The position numbers and the translations under genes were made by a program. A stretch of 64,000 nucleotides of DNA, from positions 5,934,531-5,998,530 of the forward strand of contig NZ_CP029188.1 of assembly GCF_003097515.1 (NCBI RefSeq), read 5' to 3'. The number at the start of each line of letters is the position of its first letter. Positions within the stretch are counted from its first letter, which is position 1. This document shows positions 26,038-35,151 of this stretch, in pieces. Below the pieces are notes generated by a model. That model saw nothing but the letters and a program-made list of their open reading frames with translations, did no database searches and was not told where the DNA came from. Source of the stretch: Streptomyces tirandamycinicus (GTDB lineage: Bacteria; Actinomycetota; Actinomycetes; Streptomycetales; Streptomycetaceae).

Positions 26038-27042
26038 TCAGAGTCCCGGGATCTCCTCCAGGCGCACCGGGCGGCGCTCCCGCCGGGACAGCTCGCACGC
26101 CTCGGCGACGCGCAGTGCCTCCAGGGCCTCCCGGCCGTCGCAGGGGTTGTCCAGTTCGCCCATCGCGAGGCGGACGAACGCGTCCAGCTCGGCCTCGTAG
26201 GCGGGGGCGAAACGCTCCAGGAAGCCCGGCCACGGCTTGTCGGCGGGCGGCGGGCCCTGCGGTTCGGTGGAGGTGATCGGCGTACGGTCGTCCAGGCCGA
26301 CGGCGACCGTGTCGTCCTCGCCGCACAGCTCCATCCGGACGTCGTAGCCCGCGCCGTTGCAGCGGGTGGCCGTGGCGGACGCCAGGGTGCCGTCGTCGAG
26401 GGTCAGCACGGCGGCCGCGGTGTCGATGTCGCCCGCCTCGCGGAACATGGCGGGCCCGGCGTCCGAGCCGGTGGCGTACACCTCCACCACCTCCCGTCCG
26501 GTGATCCAGCGCAGGATGTCGAAGTCGTGCACCAGGCAGTCGCGGTAGAGCCCGCCGGACAGCGGCAGGTACGCGGCGGGCGGCGGGGCCGGGTCCGCGG
26601 TGACCGCCCGTACGGTGTGCAGCCTGCCGAGCCGGCCCGAGCGCACCAGTTCGCGGGCCCTGCCGTACCCGGCGTCGAAGCGCCGCATGAAGCCGAGCTG
26701 GAGCTCGGTCCCGGCACGGTCGACCTCGCGCAGGGCCTCCAGGGTCCCCGGCAGGTCCAGCGCTATCGGCTTCTCGCAGAAGGCGGGGAGCCCGGTGCGT
26801 GCGGCCCGGCCGATCAGCTCGGCATGGGCGGCGGTGGCCGAGGAGATGACGACGGCGTCCACGCCCCAGGTGAAGACCTCGTCGACGGAAGGAGCCGCGG
26901 TGGCGTCGATCCGGGCCGCGACCTCGCGCGCCCGCCGGGCGTCGGTGTCCGCGACCACCAGGGCGCCGACATCGCGATGGCGGCTGAGGACGCCCGCATG
27001 GAAGGCGCCGATCCGTCCGGTTCCGATGAGTCCGATGCGCAT
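26038..27042 (-). CDS. Gfo/Idh/MocA-family dehydrogenase, inositol 2-dehydrogenase-like
   Basis: A 334-residue NAD-dependent oxidoreductase. The N-terminal motif is RIGLIGTGRIGAFHAGVL (residues 2-19), the conserved lysine loop is PAFCEKPIALDL (EKP, about residue 93), and the substrate-side motif is GGLYRDCLVHDFDILRWITG with the catalytic Asp/His pair. Myo-inositol 2-dehydrogenase (IolG) is the closest recognised type; other sugar dehydrogenases are possible. No clear ribosome site precedes the ATG at 27042. A TTGACA lies about 30 bases upstream with a poor -10, so the message may be leaderless. It is divergent from the GntR gene and near an ABC sugar importer, so it probably begins catabolism of the imported polyol. 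Confidence 0.86.
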   Translation of the reverse strand: MRIGLIGTGRIGAFHAGVLSRHRDVGALVVADTDARRAREVAARIDATAAPSVDEVFTWGVDAVVISSATAAHAELIGRAARTGLPAFCEKPIALDLPGTLEALREVDRAGTELQLGFMRRFDAGYGRARELVRSGRLGRLHTVRAVTADPAPPPAAYLPLSGGLYRDCLVHDFDILRWITGREVVEVYATGSDAGPAMFREAGDIDTAAAVLTLDDGTLASATATRCNGAGYDVRMELCGEDDTVAVGLDDRTPITSTEPQGPPPADKPWPGFLERFAPAYEAELDAFVRLAMGELDNPCDGREALEALRVAEACELSRRERRPVRLEEIPGL

Positions 27043-27081
27043 GGCCCAAAGGTGGAGGTCGGCGAAGGGCCCTGTCAAGCA

Positions 27082-27095
27082 TTTGTCCTGACAAT
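27082..27095. promoter_or_regulatory. Candidate GntR operator, divergent region
   Basis: TTTGTC-CT-GACAAT contains the perfect inverted repeat TTGTC-N2-GACAA. It lies between the inositol-dehydrogenase-like gene and the GntR gene. A related sequence occurs before the ABC operon. Confidence 0.5.
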
Positions 27096-27143
27096 CGAAC
27101 GACACAACTTCCCGTCAATAGACCCTGCGACTACCCTCGCAGC

Positions 27144-27917
27144 GTGCCCAAGCAGCCCAGAGACACGACGGACGCCACCGCGCCGCTCCAGCTCAGCGTG
27201 GACCGCGCCAGCCCGGTCCCGCTGTACTTCCAGCTGTCCCAGCAGCTGGAGGCCGCCATCGAGCACGGCACGCTGACGCCCGGCAGCCTCCTCGGCAACG
27301 AGATCGAACTGGCGGGCCGGCTCGGGCTGTCCCGGCCCACCGTCCGCCAGGCCATCCAGTCCCTCGTCGACAAGGGGCTGCTGGTGCGCCGCCGGGGGGT
27401 GGGTACCCAGGTCGTGCACAGCCAGGTGAGGCGCCCGCTGGAACTGAGCAGTCTCTACGACGACCTGGAGGCGGCGGGGCAGCGGCCCGCCACCCGCGTC
27501 CTGCGCAACCTCGTCGAACCGGCGACCGCCGAGGTCGCGGCCGCGCTCGGGGTACCGGAGGGCAGCGACGTCCACCTGGTGGAGCGGCTGCGCTCGGCGC
27601 ACGGCGAGCCCATGGCGCACCTGTGCAACCACCTGCCGGCCGGGCTGCTGCCGCTGGAGACCGGGCAACTGGAGTCCACCGGGCTCTACCGGCTGATGCG
27701 CGGCGCCGGCATCACCCTGCACAGCGCCCGGCAGTCGGTCGGCGCCCGGGCCGCCACCGGCGACGAGGCGCGGCTGCTCGGCGAGGAGGCGGGCTCCCCG
27801 CTGCTGACGATGGAGCGGACCACCTTCGACGACACCGGGCGCGCCGTCGAGTTCGGCTCGCATGTCTACCGGGCCTCGCGGTACGCCTTCGAGTTCCAGC
27901 TCCTGGTCCGTCCCTGA
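27144..27917 (+). CDS. GntR/HutC-family regulator with UTRA domain
   Basis: A 257-residue regulator. The winged helix covers about residues 24-92 (VPLYFQLSQQLEAAIEHGTL; LAGRLGLSRPTVRQAIQSLV; GVGTQVVHS), and the UTRA ligand domain covers 105-255 (LYDDLEAAGQRPATRVL; VERLRSAHGEPMAHLCNHLP). UTRA proteins sense small sugars or amino acids. Its place between a Gfo/Idh dehydrogenase and a sugar ABC operon argues that it senses the imported substrate and controls both directions. GTG start at 27144. Confidence 0.88.
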   Translation: MPKQPRDTTDATAPLQLSVDRASPVPLYFQLSQQLEAAIEHGTLTPGSLLGNEIELAGRLGLSRPTVRQAIQSLVDKGLLVRRRGVGTQVVHSQVRRPLELSSLYDDLEAAGQRPATRVLRNLVEPATAEVAAALGVPEGSDVHLVERLRSAHGEPMAHLCNHLPAGLLPLETGQLESTGLYRLMRGAGITLHSARQSVGARAATGDEARLLGEEAGSPLLTMERTTFDDTGRAVEFGSHVYRASRYAFEFQLLVRP

Positions 27918-27996
27918 GGGATCCCGTGGCGGGTGCCGCGCCGCCCGGGCCGGATGAGCGGCGGGACCCGCTCCCATCGCACCAGCCCCGCGTAAG

Positions 27997-28042
27997 AATG
28001 TTCGGACAAAGTATTGACGGGGTGGCGCCGCCCCCGTAGAAA
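27997..28042 (+). promoter_or_regulatory. Promoter and candidate operator of the ABC importer operon
   Basis: A sigma-70-like promoter TTGACG (28014-28019), 17-base spacer, TAGAAA (28037-28042) precedes the first binding-protein gene. Directly upstream, AATGTTCGGACAAAG (27997-28011) shares GGACAAA and other positions with the palindrome at 27082-27095 read on the other strand. Confidence 0.55.
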
Positions 28043-28089
28043 CTCACCCAGCCGCAACCGGGCGGCCGGGAGAGAAGGCGGACCCCACC

Positions 28090-29085
28090 ATGCGCAGACC
28101 CCGCACGGCAGCAGTCCTGCTCGCCGCACTCGCACTCGCCGTGGCCGGATGCAGCAGCTCCGGCGGCAAGGACTCCGAGGAGAACGCCGCAGGCGGCAGC
28201 GGCGGCGGGAAGCCCGCCACCACCGAGCGGCTGAGGATCGCCATGGTGACCCACTCCGGCGAGGGCGACACCTTCTGGGACATCGTCCAGCGCGGAGCGA
28301 AGGACGCCGCCGCCAAGGACAACGTCGAGTTCCTGTACGCCGCGAACAAGGAGGGCAAGGAGCAGGCCCAGCTGGTCCAGACGTACATCGACCAGGAGGT
28401 CGACGGCATCGTCGTCACCCTCGCCAAGCCCGAGGCGCTCAGGGACGTCGTCAGGAAGGCCGTCGCCGCCGGCATACCCGTCGTCACCATCAACTCCGGC
28501 GGGCAGTTCTCCCGGGAGCTCGGCGCGCTCGGCCACATCGGCCAGGACGAGTCGGTCGCCGGCGAGGCCGTCGGCGAGGAACTGGGCAAGCGCGGCAAGA
28601 AGAAGGTCCTCTGCGTCATCCACGAGCAGGGCAACGTCTCGCTGGAGGAGCGCTGCGCGGGCGTGCGGAAGACCTTCGGCGGCACCGTCGAGAACCTCAA
28701 CGTGGACGGCACCAACATGCCCGCCGCCACCTCCTCCATCGAGGCGAAACTGCAGAGCGGCAAGGACATCGACGCGGTCGTCACCCTGGGCGCCCCGTTC
28801 GCCGCCGCATCCGTGCAGGCCAAGCGGACCGCGGGGAGCGGGGCCGAGATCGACACCTTCGACCTGAACGCCGAGGTGGTCAAGCGGCTCAAGGCCGAGG
28901 AGGTCGGCTTCGCCGTCGACCAGCAGCCGTACCTCCAGGGCTACCTCGCCGTCGACGGACTCTGGCTCAACAAGACCAACGGCAACGTCGTCGGCGGCGG
29001 CAAGCCGGTGCTCACCGGCCCCGCTCTGGTGACGGAGAAGGACGTCCCCGCACTGGAGAAGCTCACGGCCGACGGCACGCGATGA
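28090..29085 (+). CDS. Sugar ABC transporter substrate-binding lipoprotein, copy 1
   Basis: A 331-residue secreted lipoprotein with signal peptide and lipobox AVAGC (C21), a low-complexity linker, then a Peripla_BP_4-type domain ([46 protein letters not shown]). Such proteins deliver ribose, inositol or other sugars to a BPD_transp_2 permease. About two thirds or more of its residues match the next gene by eye. Start ATG at 28090; GGAGAGAAGG lies about 10 bases before it. First gene of an operon driven by the promoter at 28014-28042. Confidence 0.92.
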   Translation: MRRPRTAAVLLAALALAVAGCSSSGGKDSEENAAGGSGGGKPATTERLRIAMVTHSGEGDTFWDIVQRGAKDAAAKDNVEFLYAANKEGKEQAQLVQTYIDQEVDGIVVTLAKPEALRDVVRKAVAAGIPVVTINSGGQFSRELGALGHIGQDESVAGEAVGEELGKRGKKKVLCVIHEQGNVSLEERCAGVRKTFGGTVENLNVDGTNMPAATSSIEAKLQSGKDIDAVVTLGAPFAAASVQAKRTAGSGAEIDTFDLNAEVVKRLKAEEVGFAVDQQPYLQGYLAVDGLWLNKTNGNVVGGGKPVLTGPALVTEKDVPALEKLTADGTR

Positions 29086-29180
29086 CCCGGCTCACCAGCC
29101 ACCCGCCGGCCGCCCCGGCCGCCGGGCTCGGGGATACTTGCCCGGGAGTACGGCAGGCACAGCAAGAGGGGCACGGCGTC

Positions 29181-30197
29181 GTGGCAAGGGTTCGGACTGG
29201 GGTACGTGCGATCGGCGCGGTGCTGGCGGCGGTGCTCGGGGCATCAGCCCTCGCGGGGTGCAGCGCCACCGGCGGCAAGCGCGCCGAGGACGCCCGCAGG
29301 GCCGCCGAGGCGCAGGGAAGGGCCGCGGTCGACACACCGCGCTGGACGTTCGCCATGGTCACCCACTCGGGAGACGGCGACACCTTCTGGGACATCGTCC
29401 AGAAGGGCGCCCGGCAGGCGGCGGCCAAGGACAACGTCGAGTTCCTGTACGCCCACAGCGACGAGGCCCAGCAGCAGTCCCAACTCGTCCAGACGTACAT
29501 CGACAAGAAGGTCGACGGGCTGATCGTCACGCTCGCCAAGCCAGAGGCGATGAAGGACGTCGTCGCCAAGGCCACCCGGGCCGGCATCCCGGTGATCACC
29601 GTCAACTCCGGCTCGGCCGAGTCGAAGGCGTACGGCGCACTGACCCACGTCGGCCAGGACGAGACCGTCGCCGGCGAGGCCGTCGGCGACGAGCTCGACC
29701 GGCGCGGGCGGAAGAAGGCCCTGTGCGTCCTGCACGAGCAGGGCAACGTCGGCCATGAGCAGCGCTGCTCCGGGGCGGCGAAGACCTTCGGCGGCGACCT
29801 GCAGAACCTGTACGTCGACGGCACCAACATGCCCGACGTCCGGGCCGCGATCGAGGCCAAGCTCCAGACCGACCCGTCCATCGACGCCGTCGTCACCCTG
29901 GGCGCCCCGTTCGCCGACGCCGCCGTCCAGGCCAAGCGGACCGCGGGGAGCGGGGCCGAGATCGACACCTTCGACCTCAACGCGAAGGTCGCCGCCGGGC
30001 TCAAGGCCGGCGACCTCGGCTTCGCCGTCGACCAGCAGCCGTACCTCCAGGGCTACGAGGCCGTGGACCTGCTGTGGCTCTACCGCTACAACGCCGATGT
30101 GCTGGGCGGCGGACGGCCCGTCCTCACCGGCCCGCAGATCATCACCGAGAAGGACGCCGCCGAACTGCAGGAGTACACCGAGCGGGGGACCCGATGA
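29181..30197 (+). CDS. Sugar ABC transporter substrate-binding lipoprotein, copy 2
   Basis: A 338-residue paralogue of the preceding lipoprotein. It has the same [20 protein letters not shown] start of the mature domain, the same [29 protein letters not shown] and [20 protein letters not shown] blocks. The GTG at 29181 is chosen because it gives a textbook lipoprotein signal (basic RVRTGVR, hydrophobic core, LAGC with C27). An ATG at 29082 overlapping the previous stop would add a non-signal-like prefix. Two paralogous binding proteins in front of one permease are unusual. Confidence 0.9.
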   Translation: MARVRTGVRAIGAVLAAVLGASALAGCSATGGKRAEDARRAAEAQGRAAVDTPRWTFAMVTHSGDGDTFWDIVQKGARQAAAKDNVEFLYAHSDEAQQQSQLVQTYIDKKVDGLIVTLAKPEAMKDVVAKATRAGIPVITVNSGSAESKAYGALTHVGQDETVAGEAVGDELDRRGRKKALCVLHEQGNVGHEQRCSGAAKTFGGDLQNLYVDGTNMPDVRAAIEAKLQTDPSIDAVVTLGAPFADAAVQAKRTAGSGAEIDTFDLNAKVAAGLKAGDLGFAVDQQPYLQGYEAVDLLWLYRYNADVLGGGRPVLTGPQIITEKDAAELQEYTERGTR

Positions 30198-31249
30198 CCA
30201 CGACCGCACCACCGGCCGGCGACAGGACCGGCCCCCCGGACGAGCGGCTGCTGCACACCTCGCCGTGGCGGAAGCTGCTCGGGCGCCCCGAACTGGGCTC
30301 GGTCGTCGGCGCGGCCGCCGTGTTCCTCTTCTTCTCGATCGTCGCCGACACCTTCCTGCGGACGTCCAGCCTGAGCACCGTGCTGTACGCGGCCTCCACC
30401 ATCGGCATCATGGCCGTGCCGGTCGCCCTGCTGATGATCGGCGGGGAGTTCGACCTGTCGGCCGGTGTACTGGTGACCAGCTCCGCGCTGGTCTCCTCGA
30501 TGTTCAGCTACCAGATGACGGCGAACGTGTGGGTAGGCGCCCTGGTGTCGCTCCTGGTCACGCTGGCGATCGGCGCCTTCAACGGCGTGATGCTGGTCCG
30601 TACGGGACTGCCGAGCTTCATCATCACGCTGGGCACGTTCCTGATGCTCACCGGCCTGAACCTCGGCCTCACCAAGCTGATCAGCGGCACGGTGTCGACG
30701 AGGACCGTCGCCGACATGGAGGGCTTCCCCGCGGCCAAGAAGGTCTTCGCCTCGTTCACCGTCGGCGGTGTCGACGTCAAGACGACCATCCTGTGGTGGA
30801 TCGGCCTGGTCGCCGTCGCCACCTGGATCCTGCTGCGCACCCGGTTCGGCAACTGGATCTTCGCGGTCGGCGGCGGCGCGGGCGCGGCGCGGGCCGTGGG
30901 CGTCCCGGTGGCCCGGACCAAGATCCTGCTCTACACGGGAGTGGCCTTCTGCGCCTGGATCTCGGGCCAGCACCTGCTGTTCTCGTTCGACGTCGTGCAG
31001 TCCGGCGAGGGCGTCGGCAACGAGCTGATCTACATCATCGCGGCCGTCATCGGCGGCTGCCTGATCACCGGCGGCTACGGCTCGGCGATCGGCTCCGCGG
31101 TCGGTGCCTTCATCTTCGGCATGACCAGCAAGGGCATCGTGTACGCGGAGTGGAACCCGGACTGGTTCAAGTTCTTCCTCGGAGCGATGCTGCTCCTGGC
31201 GACCCTGCTGAACGCATGGGTCCGCAAGCGCGCGGAGGCGACGGCATGA
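30194..31249 (+). CDS. Sugar ABC transporter permease
   Basis: A 351-residue permease of the BPD_transp_2 (RbsC-like) family with about eight to ten membrane helices. Family features are [19 protein letters not shown] and the EAA-like cytoplasmic loop [18 protein letters not shown]. The ATG at 30194 overlaps the stop of the second binding protein as ATGA, and its own stop overlaps the ATPase start in the same way, so expression is coupled. Confidence 0.92.
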   Translation: MTTTAPPAGDRTGPPDERLLHTSPWRKLLGRPELGSVVGAAAVFLFFSIVADTFLRTSSLSTVLYAASTIGIMAVPVALLMIGGEFDLSAGVLVTSSALVSSMFSYQMTANVWVGALVSLLVTLAIGAFNGVMLVRTGLPSFIITLGTFLMLTGLNLGLTKLISGTVSTRTVADMEGFPAAKKVFASFTVGGVDVKTTILWWIGLVAVATWILLRTRFGNWIFAVGGGAGAARAVGVPVARTKILLYTGVAFCAWISGQHLLFSFDVVQSGEGVGNELIYIIAAVIGGCLITGGYGSAIGSAVGAFIFGMTSKGIVYAEWNPDWFKFFLGAMLLLATLLNAWVRKRAEATA

Positions 31250-32058
31250 CGGCCCTCGTGGAACTCGACGACGTCAGCAAGTACTACGGGAACGTGCGCG
31301 CGCTTCAGGGCGTGTCACTGGAGGTCCACGCGGGCGGGATCACCTGCGTCCTCGGCGACAACGGCGCCGGCAAGTCCACCCTCATCAAGATCATCGCGGG
31401 CCTGCACCGGCACGACTCCGGCACCTTCTCCATCGAGGGGGAGGAGACCTCGCTGGGCTCTCCCCGCGAGGCCCTCGACCGGGGCATCGCCACGGTCTAC
31501 CAGGACCTCGCCGTCGTGCCGCTGATGCCGGTCTGGCGCAACTTCTTCCTCGGCTCGGAGCCGACCAGGGGCAGGGGCCCCTTCCGGCGGCTCGACGTCC
31601 GCGCGATGCGCGAGACCACCCGCGCGGAGCTGCTGCGCATGGGCATCGACCTGCGCGACGTGGACCAGCCCATCGGCACCCTGTCCGGTGGCGAGCGGCA
31701 GTGCGTGGCCATCGCCCGGGCGGTCTACTTCGGCGCCAGGGTCCTCGTCCTCGACGAACCCACCGCCGCGCTGGGCGTCAAGCAGTCCGGGGTGGTGCTG
31801 AAGTACGTGGCCGCGGCGCGCGACGCGGGGCTCGGGGTGGTCCTGATCACCCACAACCCCCACCACGCCTATCTCGTCGGCGACCGGTTCATCCTGCTCA
31901 AGCGGGGCGTGATGGCGGGGAGCCACCGGAAGTCGGAGATCACCCTGGACGAGCTGACCCGGCAGATGGCGGGCGGCAGCGAACTCGACGACCTGCGCCA
32001 TGAACTGGAGCGCGCCCCCGCACCACGCCATCTCGGCGGGCACGACCTGGGGCACTGA
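31246..32058 (+). CDS. Sugar ABC transporter ATP-binding protein (single nucleotide-binding domain)
   Basis: A 270-residue ATPase. Walker A is GDNGAGKST, the Q-loop is VYQDLAVV, the signature is [14 protein letters not shown], Walker B is [12 protein letters not shown], and the H-loop is LITHNPHH. RbsA/MglA-type partners of this permease family usually carry two fused ATPase domains; this one has a single domain of normal length, so it probably acts as a homodimer. The last ~20 residues ([16 protein letters not shown]) are a loose tail. Confidence 0.93.
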   Translation: MTALVELDDVSKYYGNVRALQGVSLEVHAGGITCVLGDNGAGKSTLIKIIAGLHRHDSGTFSIEGEETSLGSPREALDRGIATVYQDLAVVPLMPVWRNFFLGSEPTRGRGPFRRLDVRAMRETTRAELLRMGIDLRDVDQPIGTLSGGERQCVAIARAVYFGARVLVLDEPTAALGVKQSGVVLKYVAAARDAGLGVVLITHNPHHAYLVGDRFILLKRGVMAGSHRKSEITLDELTRQMAGGSELDDLRHELERAPAPRHLGGHDLGH

Positions 32059-32186
32059 CGGGGCGGGGCGGCGGGGCCGCGCGCCGGGGCTGGACCCGCC
32101 CCGAGTCCGCGCTGGCCGTCGTCGACGTGGACGCCGTCGGCTGACGGTCGTGGTCCGCGTGGTGCACGACCGCGGGGACCGGTTCA

Positions 32187-32202
32187 CCGCCCGTGGGGGC
32201 GG
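32187..32202. terminator. Short hairpin between ABC operon and YihY gene
   Basis: CCGCCC-GTGG-GGGCGG gives a 6-bp stem just before the converging end of the YihY/BrkB gene. Weak evidence. Confidence 0.35.
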
Positions 32203-32215
32203 AGCACCCCACGCC

Positions 32216-33154
32216 TCAGCCGCCGTCCGTCCCTCCGGGCCGCCCGGTGCCGTCCACGGCCCATCGCGGACCGCTGTCGCCGAGCCGCCCCGCCAGCCAC
32301 GGCTCACGCGCCAGCACGGCCCCGGTGGTGACGCCGAGCGCGATCGCGACGCAGAGCACGATCAGCCAGGACAGCAGGGTGAAGACCGTGCCGACGGAGC
32401 CGTACTCGGTCAGGCTCCGGTCGATGGCACGGGGCATGTAGTACCGGCTGCCGATGAACAGCGCCGTCACGGCGAAGCCCGTCAGCAGCGCGCCCGGCAG
32501 CAGCGGCCGCCATCCGACGAGCCCGCCCAGCAGCAGGTGCTGCGACCACCACCACAGCAGGACCTGCGACAGCATGGTGACCGGTACGGCCACCCACAGA
32601 CCGGCGCCGAACCCGTCGCGTACCGGCCCCTGGACCATCAGTACGGCCAGCCACACGCCGATCCACGCCAGCCAGCGCCAGGGGGCGATCCGCACGCCCG
32701 ACCTCGGGACGAGCCAGGCCCGCTTGCACAGTCGCTGCATCGCCCGGCTGCAGGCCGTGGCGGACAGCAGCACCATGACCGCGCCGATCACGCCGGTGGC
32801 TTCGCGCAGGTTGTCGTCCGTGGACCGGTACACCTGTTCGAGTAGATCCTTCGATGCCCCGGTGAGTCCGAAGATCGCCGACACGGAACTCACCAGCTGG
32901 TCCCGCACCGCCTCGGGCGCGAAGGACCCGATCACGAACAGCAGCGGTACGGCGGTGAGGAAGCACTGGGCGGCCAGCCGGGTGGCGGAGTCGAGGATGT
33001 TGACCGAGATCATACGGGTCGTCAGATGGGTGACGACGGGGAAGCGGGTCTCGGTGCGCTCGGCCGCCGACCGCGCGGAGGCGTTCCACGACGCGAAGCG
33101 TCCCGACCACCACGACGGGCGGAGGACGTCCGGAGCCCGGCGCCGCGTGGTCAT
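32216..33154 (-). CDS. YihY/BrkB-family inner-membrane protein
   Basis: A 312-residue membrane protein of the YihY/virulence-factor BrkB family with about six helices. The sequence runs through FLTAVPLLFVIGSFAPEAVR, an amphipathic stretch LTGASKDLLEQVYRSTDD, and WLIVLCVAIALGVTTGAVLA. Despite early names, it is not an RNase; its transport or permeability role is unknown. ATG at 33154 follows GGAAGGAG. It is the only leftward gene at the edge of the redox block. Confidence 0.85.
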   Translation of the reverse strand: MTTRRRAPDVLRPSWWSGRFASWNASARSAAERTETRFPVVTHLTTRMISVNILDSATRLAAQCFLTAVPLLFVIGSFAPEAVRDQLVSSVSAIFGLTGASKDLLEQVYRSTDDNLREATGVIGAVMVLLSATACSRAMQRLCKRAWLVPRSGVRIAPWRWLAWIGVWLAVLMVQGPVRDGFGAGLWVAVPVTMLSQVLLWWWSQHLLLGGLVGWRPLLPGALLTGFAVTALFIGSRYYMPRAIDRSLTEYGSVGTVFTLLSWLIVLCVAIALGVTTGAVLAREPWLAGRLGDSGPRWAVDGTGRPGGTDGG

Positions 33155-33238
33155 GCGTGCTCCTTCCCTGGGACCAAGAGTGCGGGACCCGGTCCGCAAC
33201 GGCATCCCGGGACGCCGAGCACGCCCGCCGCCCGGGGG

Positions 33239-33317
33239 ACCGCCGGACTCCGTGCGTGGGAGGCCGCCGCACCGGGTCACCGCCGGGCTCTGTTTGCGGG
33301 AGGCCGCCACCGGAGGT
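33239..33317. repeat. 40-bp imperfect tandem duplication
   Basis: Two related 39-base stretches (33239-33277 and 33279-33317), each beginning ACCGCCGG and containing GGGAGGCCGCC, lie in the 279-bp divergent spacer between the YihY and GAP-family genes. That spacer holds no gene. Confidence 0.8.
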
Positions 33318-33433
33318 GACCATGGACGGTGGGCGAGCCGGTCGCGGCCCGTGTCCGCGCGGGGCGGCCGTCGGCTCAAGGGCCCACTCGCGAGCGTCCC
33401 GCACGGCGCGGGAACCCGCCGGAGGGGAGCGAC

Positions 33434-34108
33434 ATGGTCCTCGACTTGCTGCTCATCGCCGTCGCCATCACCCTCGACCCGCTGCCCATCATGGCCTTTG
33501 TGCTGGTGCTGTCCTCCTACCGGGGCGTCTGGCGGGGCCTGGCGTTCATCCTCGCCTGGCTGGCCTGTCTCGTCGCCGTGATCGCCCTGGTGCTGCTGTT
33601 CACAGGCGGTCAGCCACCACCGCCCAGGTCGCCGCCCTCCACCGCCGCCCTCGCGGCCAAGCTCGCGATCGGCGTCGGACTGGTCCTGTACGGCGCGCAC
33701 CGGCGGCGCGTGCACCGGGCGCCCCAGGCGGCCACCGAGGCGAAGGGCCGGGCCAAACACGCGTCCGACCCGCACGGCGGTACGGGCAGGATGTCGCCCT
33801 GGTCGGCGGCCGCGCTGGCGGTGTTCCTGCAGCCCTGGGGCCTCGTCGCGGCCGCCGCCACCGTGGTGGTCCGCGCGGACCTCTCCCACTTCGCGTCGTT
33901 CGCGGCCCTGTTCGGGTTCGTGCTGCTCGCCACGGGCAGCCTGCTCGCGGCCGAGTTGTACACGGTGTTCGCACCCGAGGCGGCGGGCGTGCGGCTGGCG
34001 CGGCTGCGGAGCTGGCTGCAGGAGCACCAGGAGCCGGCCATCGTCGTCGGCTGCCTGGTGCTGGGCCTGTGGCTGACGGGGAACAGCATCTACCAGCTCA
34101 CCAGTTGA
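33434..34108 (+). CDS. GAP-family (SfLAP) membrane protein
   Basis: A 224-residue protein with about six membrane helices in two bundles of three, joined by a basic loop (HRRRVHRAPQ to KHASDP). MVLDLLLIAVAITLDPLPIM and ALAVFLQPWGLVAAAATVVV match the GAP/Sap family described in mycobacteria, where members help export glycopeptidolipid; other roles are unproven. GGAGGGGAG precedes the ATG at 33434. It begins a rightward series of stress-type genes. Confidence 0.82.
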   Translation: MVLDLLLIAVAITLDPLPIMAFVLVLSSYRGVWRGLAFILAWLACLVAVIALVLLFTGGQPPPPRSPPSTAALAAKLAIGVGLVLYGAHRRRVHRAPQAATEAKGRAKHASDPHGGTGRMSPWSAAALAVFLQPWGLVAAAATVVVRADLSHFASFAALFGFVLLATGSLLAAELYTVFAPEAAGVRLARLRSWLQEHQEPAIVVGCLVLGLWLTGNSIYQLTS

Positions 34109-34277
34109 CCGGGCCGACCTGGTACCGGCAGGTCCGGGGGCCCTGGAGGCCGCCCCGCCGGAGGTGCGAAGCATTCGGGCGAGTGCTCCAATGGCTTACG
34201 GGACGCCCCCCGAGGGGCTGCCGGACGTTCGGCGGGCAAGCCGCCCCGGACCGCTGATGCGCTCGCAGGGAGTGGTC

Positions 34278-34742
34278 ATGAGCGATGACTTCGAAGAAAT
34301 GGGACCCGTCGACTACCTGGTGGTGGAGTTCCCCGGCAACCGCATGACGGGTGAGGGCTTTCCGCTGCTCGTCGACCTCGTCGACCGGAGGATCATCCGC
34401 ATTCTCGACCTGCTGTTCGTCCGCAAGGACACCGACGGCACGGTCACGGCCCTGGAGCTCGCCGACATGGACGGCGACGGGACCCTCGACCTGACCGTCT
34501 TCGAAGGGGCGTCCTCCGGTCTGCTCGGCCAGGACGACCTCGAGGAGGCCGCCGCGGCCGTCGAACCGGGCAACTCCGCGGCCGTCCTGGTGTACGAGAA
34601 CTCCTGGGCCGCGCCGCTCGCCCGCGCCATGCGGCGCAGCGGGGCCCAACTGGTCGCGGGTGGACGCATCCCCGTCCAGCAGCTGCTGGCCGCCCTGGAC
34701 GAGGTCGAGGGCGTGTCCGGTCAGGGAGAACCGGCGGCCTGA
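34278..34742 (+). CDS. DUF6325 family protein
   Basis: A 154-residue soluble protein that I recognise as DUF6325. GPVDYLVVEFPGNRMTGEG near the start and LLVDLVDRRIIRILDLLFV are characteristic. ELADMDGDGTLDLTVFEGAS resembles a calcium loop (DxDGDGxLD) but is not a full EF-hand. The C-terminal half (YENSWAAPLARAMRRSGAQLV) fits the family. It commonly sits beside SHOCT genes in Streptomyces, as here, where the SHOCT gene begins 58 bp on. Function unknown; association with envelope stress is inference. Confidence 0.82.
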   Translation: MSDDFEEMGPVDYLVVEFPGNRMTGEGFPLLVDLVDRRIIRILDLLFVRKDTDGTVTALELADMDGDGTLDLTVFEGASSGLLGQDDLEEAAAAVEPGNSAAVLVYENSWAAPLARAMRRSGAQLVAGGRIPVQQLLAALDEVEGVSGQGEPAA

Positions 34743-34800
34743 GCGAACGGTCCGCCGTCACCGACACGGAGACGTCCCTTCATCCGTACGGGAGGACGAC

Positions 34801-35139
34801 ATGCCCCGCCTCATCCGCAGAGTGGTCCGCACGGCCGCCATCGCGGGCACCGCCACCGCGGTGTCCGGCCGCGTGTCGCGCCGGCAGTCGGGCCGGTGGG
34901 CACAGCAGGACCAGCAGCAGAACCAACAGAACCAGCAGGCGCAGCCGCAGCAGGCGCAGGCTCCGTCCGGGGCGGACCCGGCCGCGGCCCAGGCCCAGGG
35001 AGCGGTGCCCCCGCCGATGCCGCCCGACGACGAGATGGGCCGGAAGATCGACAGGCTCAAGGAACTCGGCGAGCTGAAGGCCCAGGGCCTGCTCACCGAG
35101 CAGGAGTTCGCCGCCGAGAAGCAGAAGGTCCTCGGCTGA
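34801..35139 (+). CDS. SHOCT domain-containing small protein with Gln/Asn-rich linker
   Basis: A 112-residue protein in three parts. It has a basic, weakly hydrophobic N-terminus (LIRRVVRTAAIAGTATAVSG), a linker of about 33 residues made almost only of Gln, Asn, Ala and Pro (35-67), and a C-terminal SHOCT motif (KIDRLKELGELKAQGLLTEQ, then EFAAEKQKVLG). SHOCT domains are short oligomerisation or interaction modules. The start at 34801 follows GGGAGGAC. The linker length is likely to vary among strains. Confidence 0.87.
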   Translation: MPRLIRRVVRTAAIAGTATAVSGRVSRRQSGRWAQQDQQQNQQNQQAQPQQAQAPSGADPAAAQAQGAVPPPMPPDDEMGRKIDRLKELGELKAQGLLTEQEFAAEKQKVLG

Positions 35140-35151
35140 GGGCCGCCGCCG

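Noticed and set aside
29082-29180. ATG start overlapping the previous stop for the second binding lipoprotein
   Set aside because: The added 33 residues would precede and disrupt a normal lipoprotein signal that begins at the GTG at 29181.
32059-32215. Extra coding fragment after the ABC ATPase
   Set aside because: A short readable run occurs but has no start, ribosome site or recognisable family.
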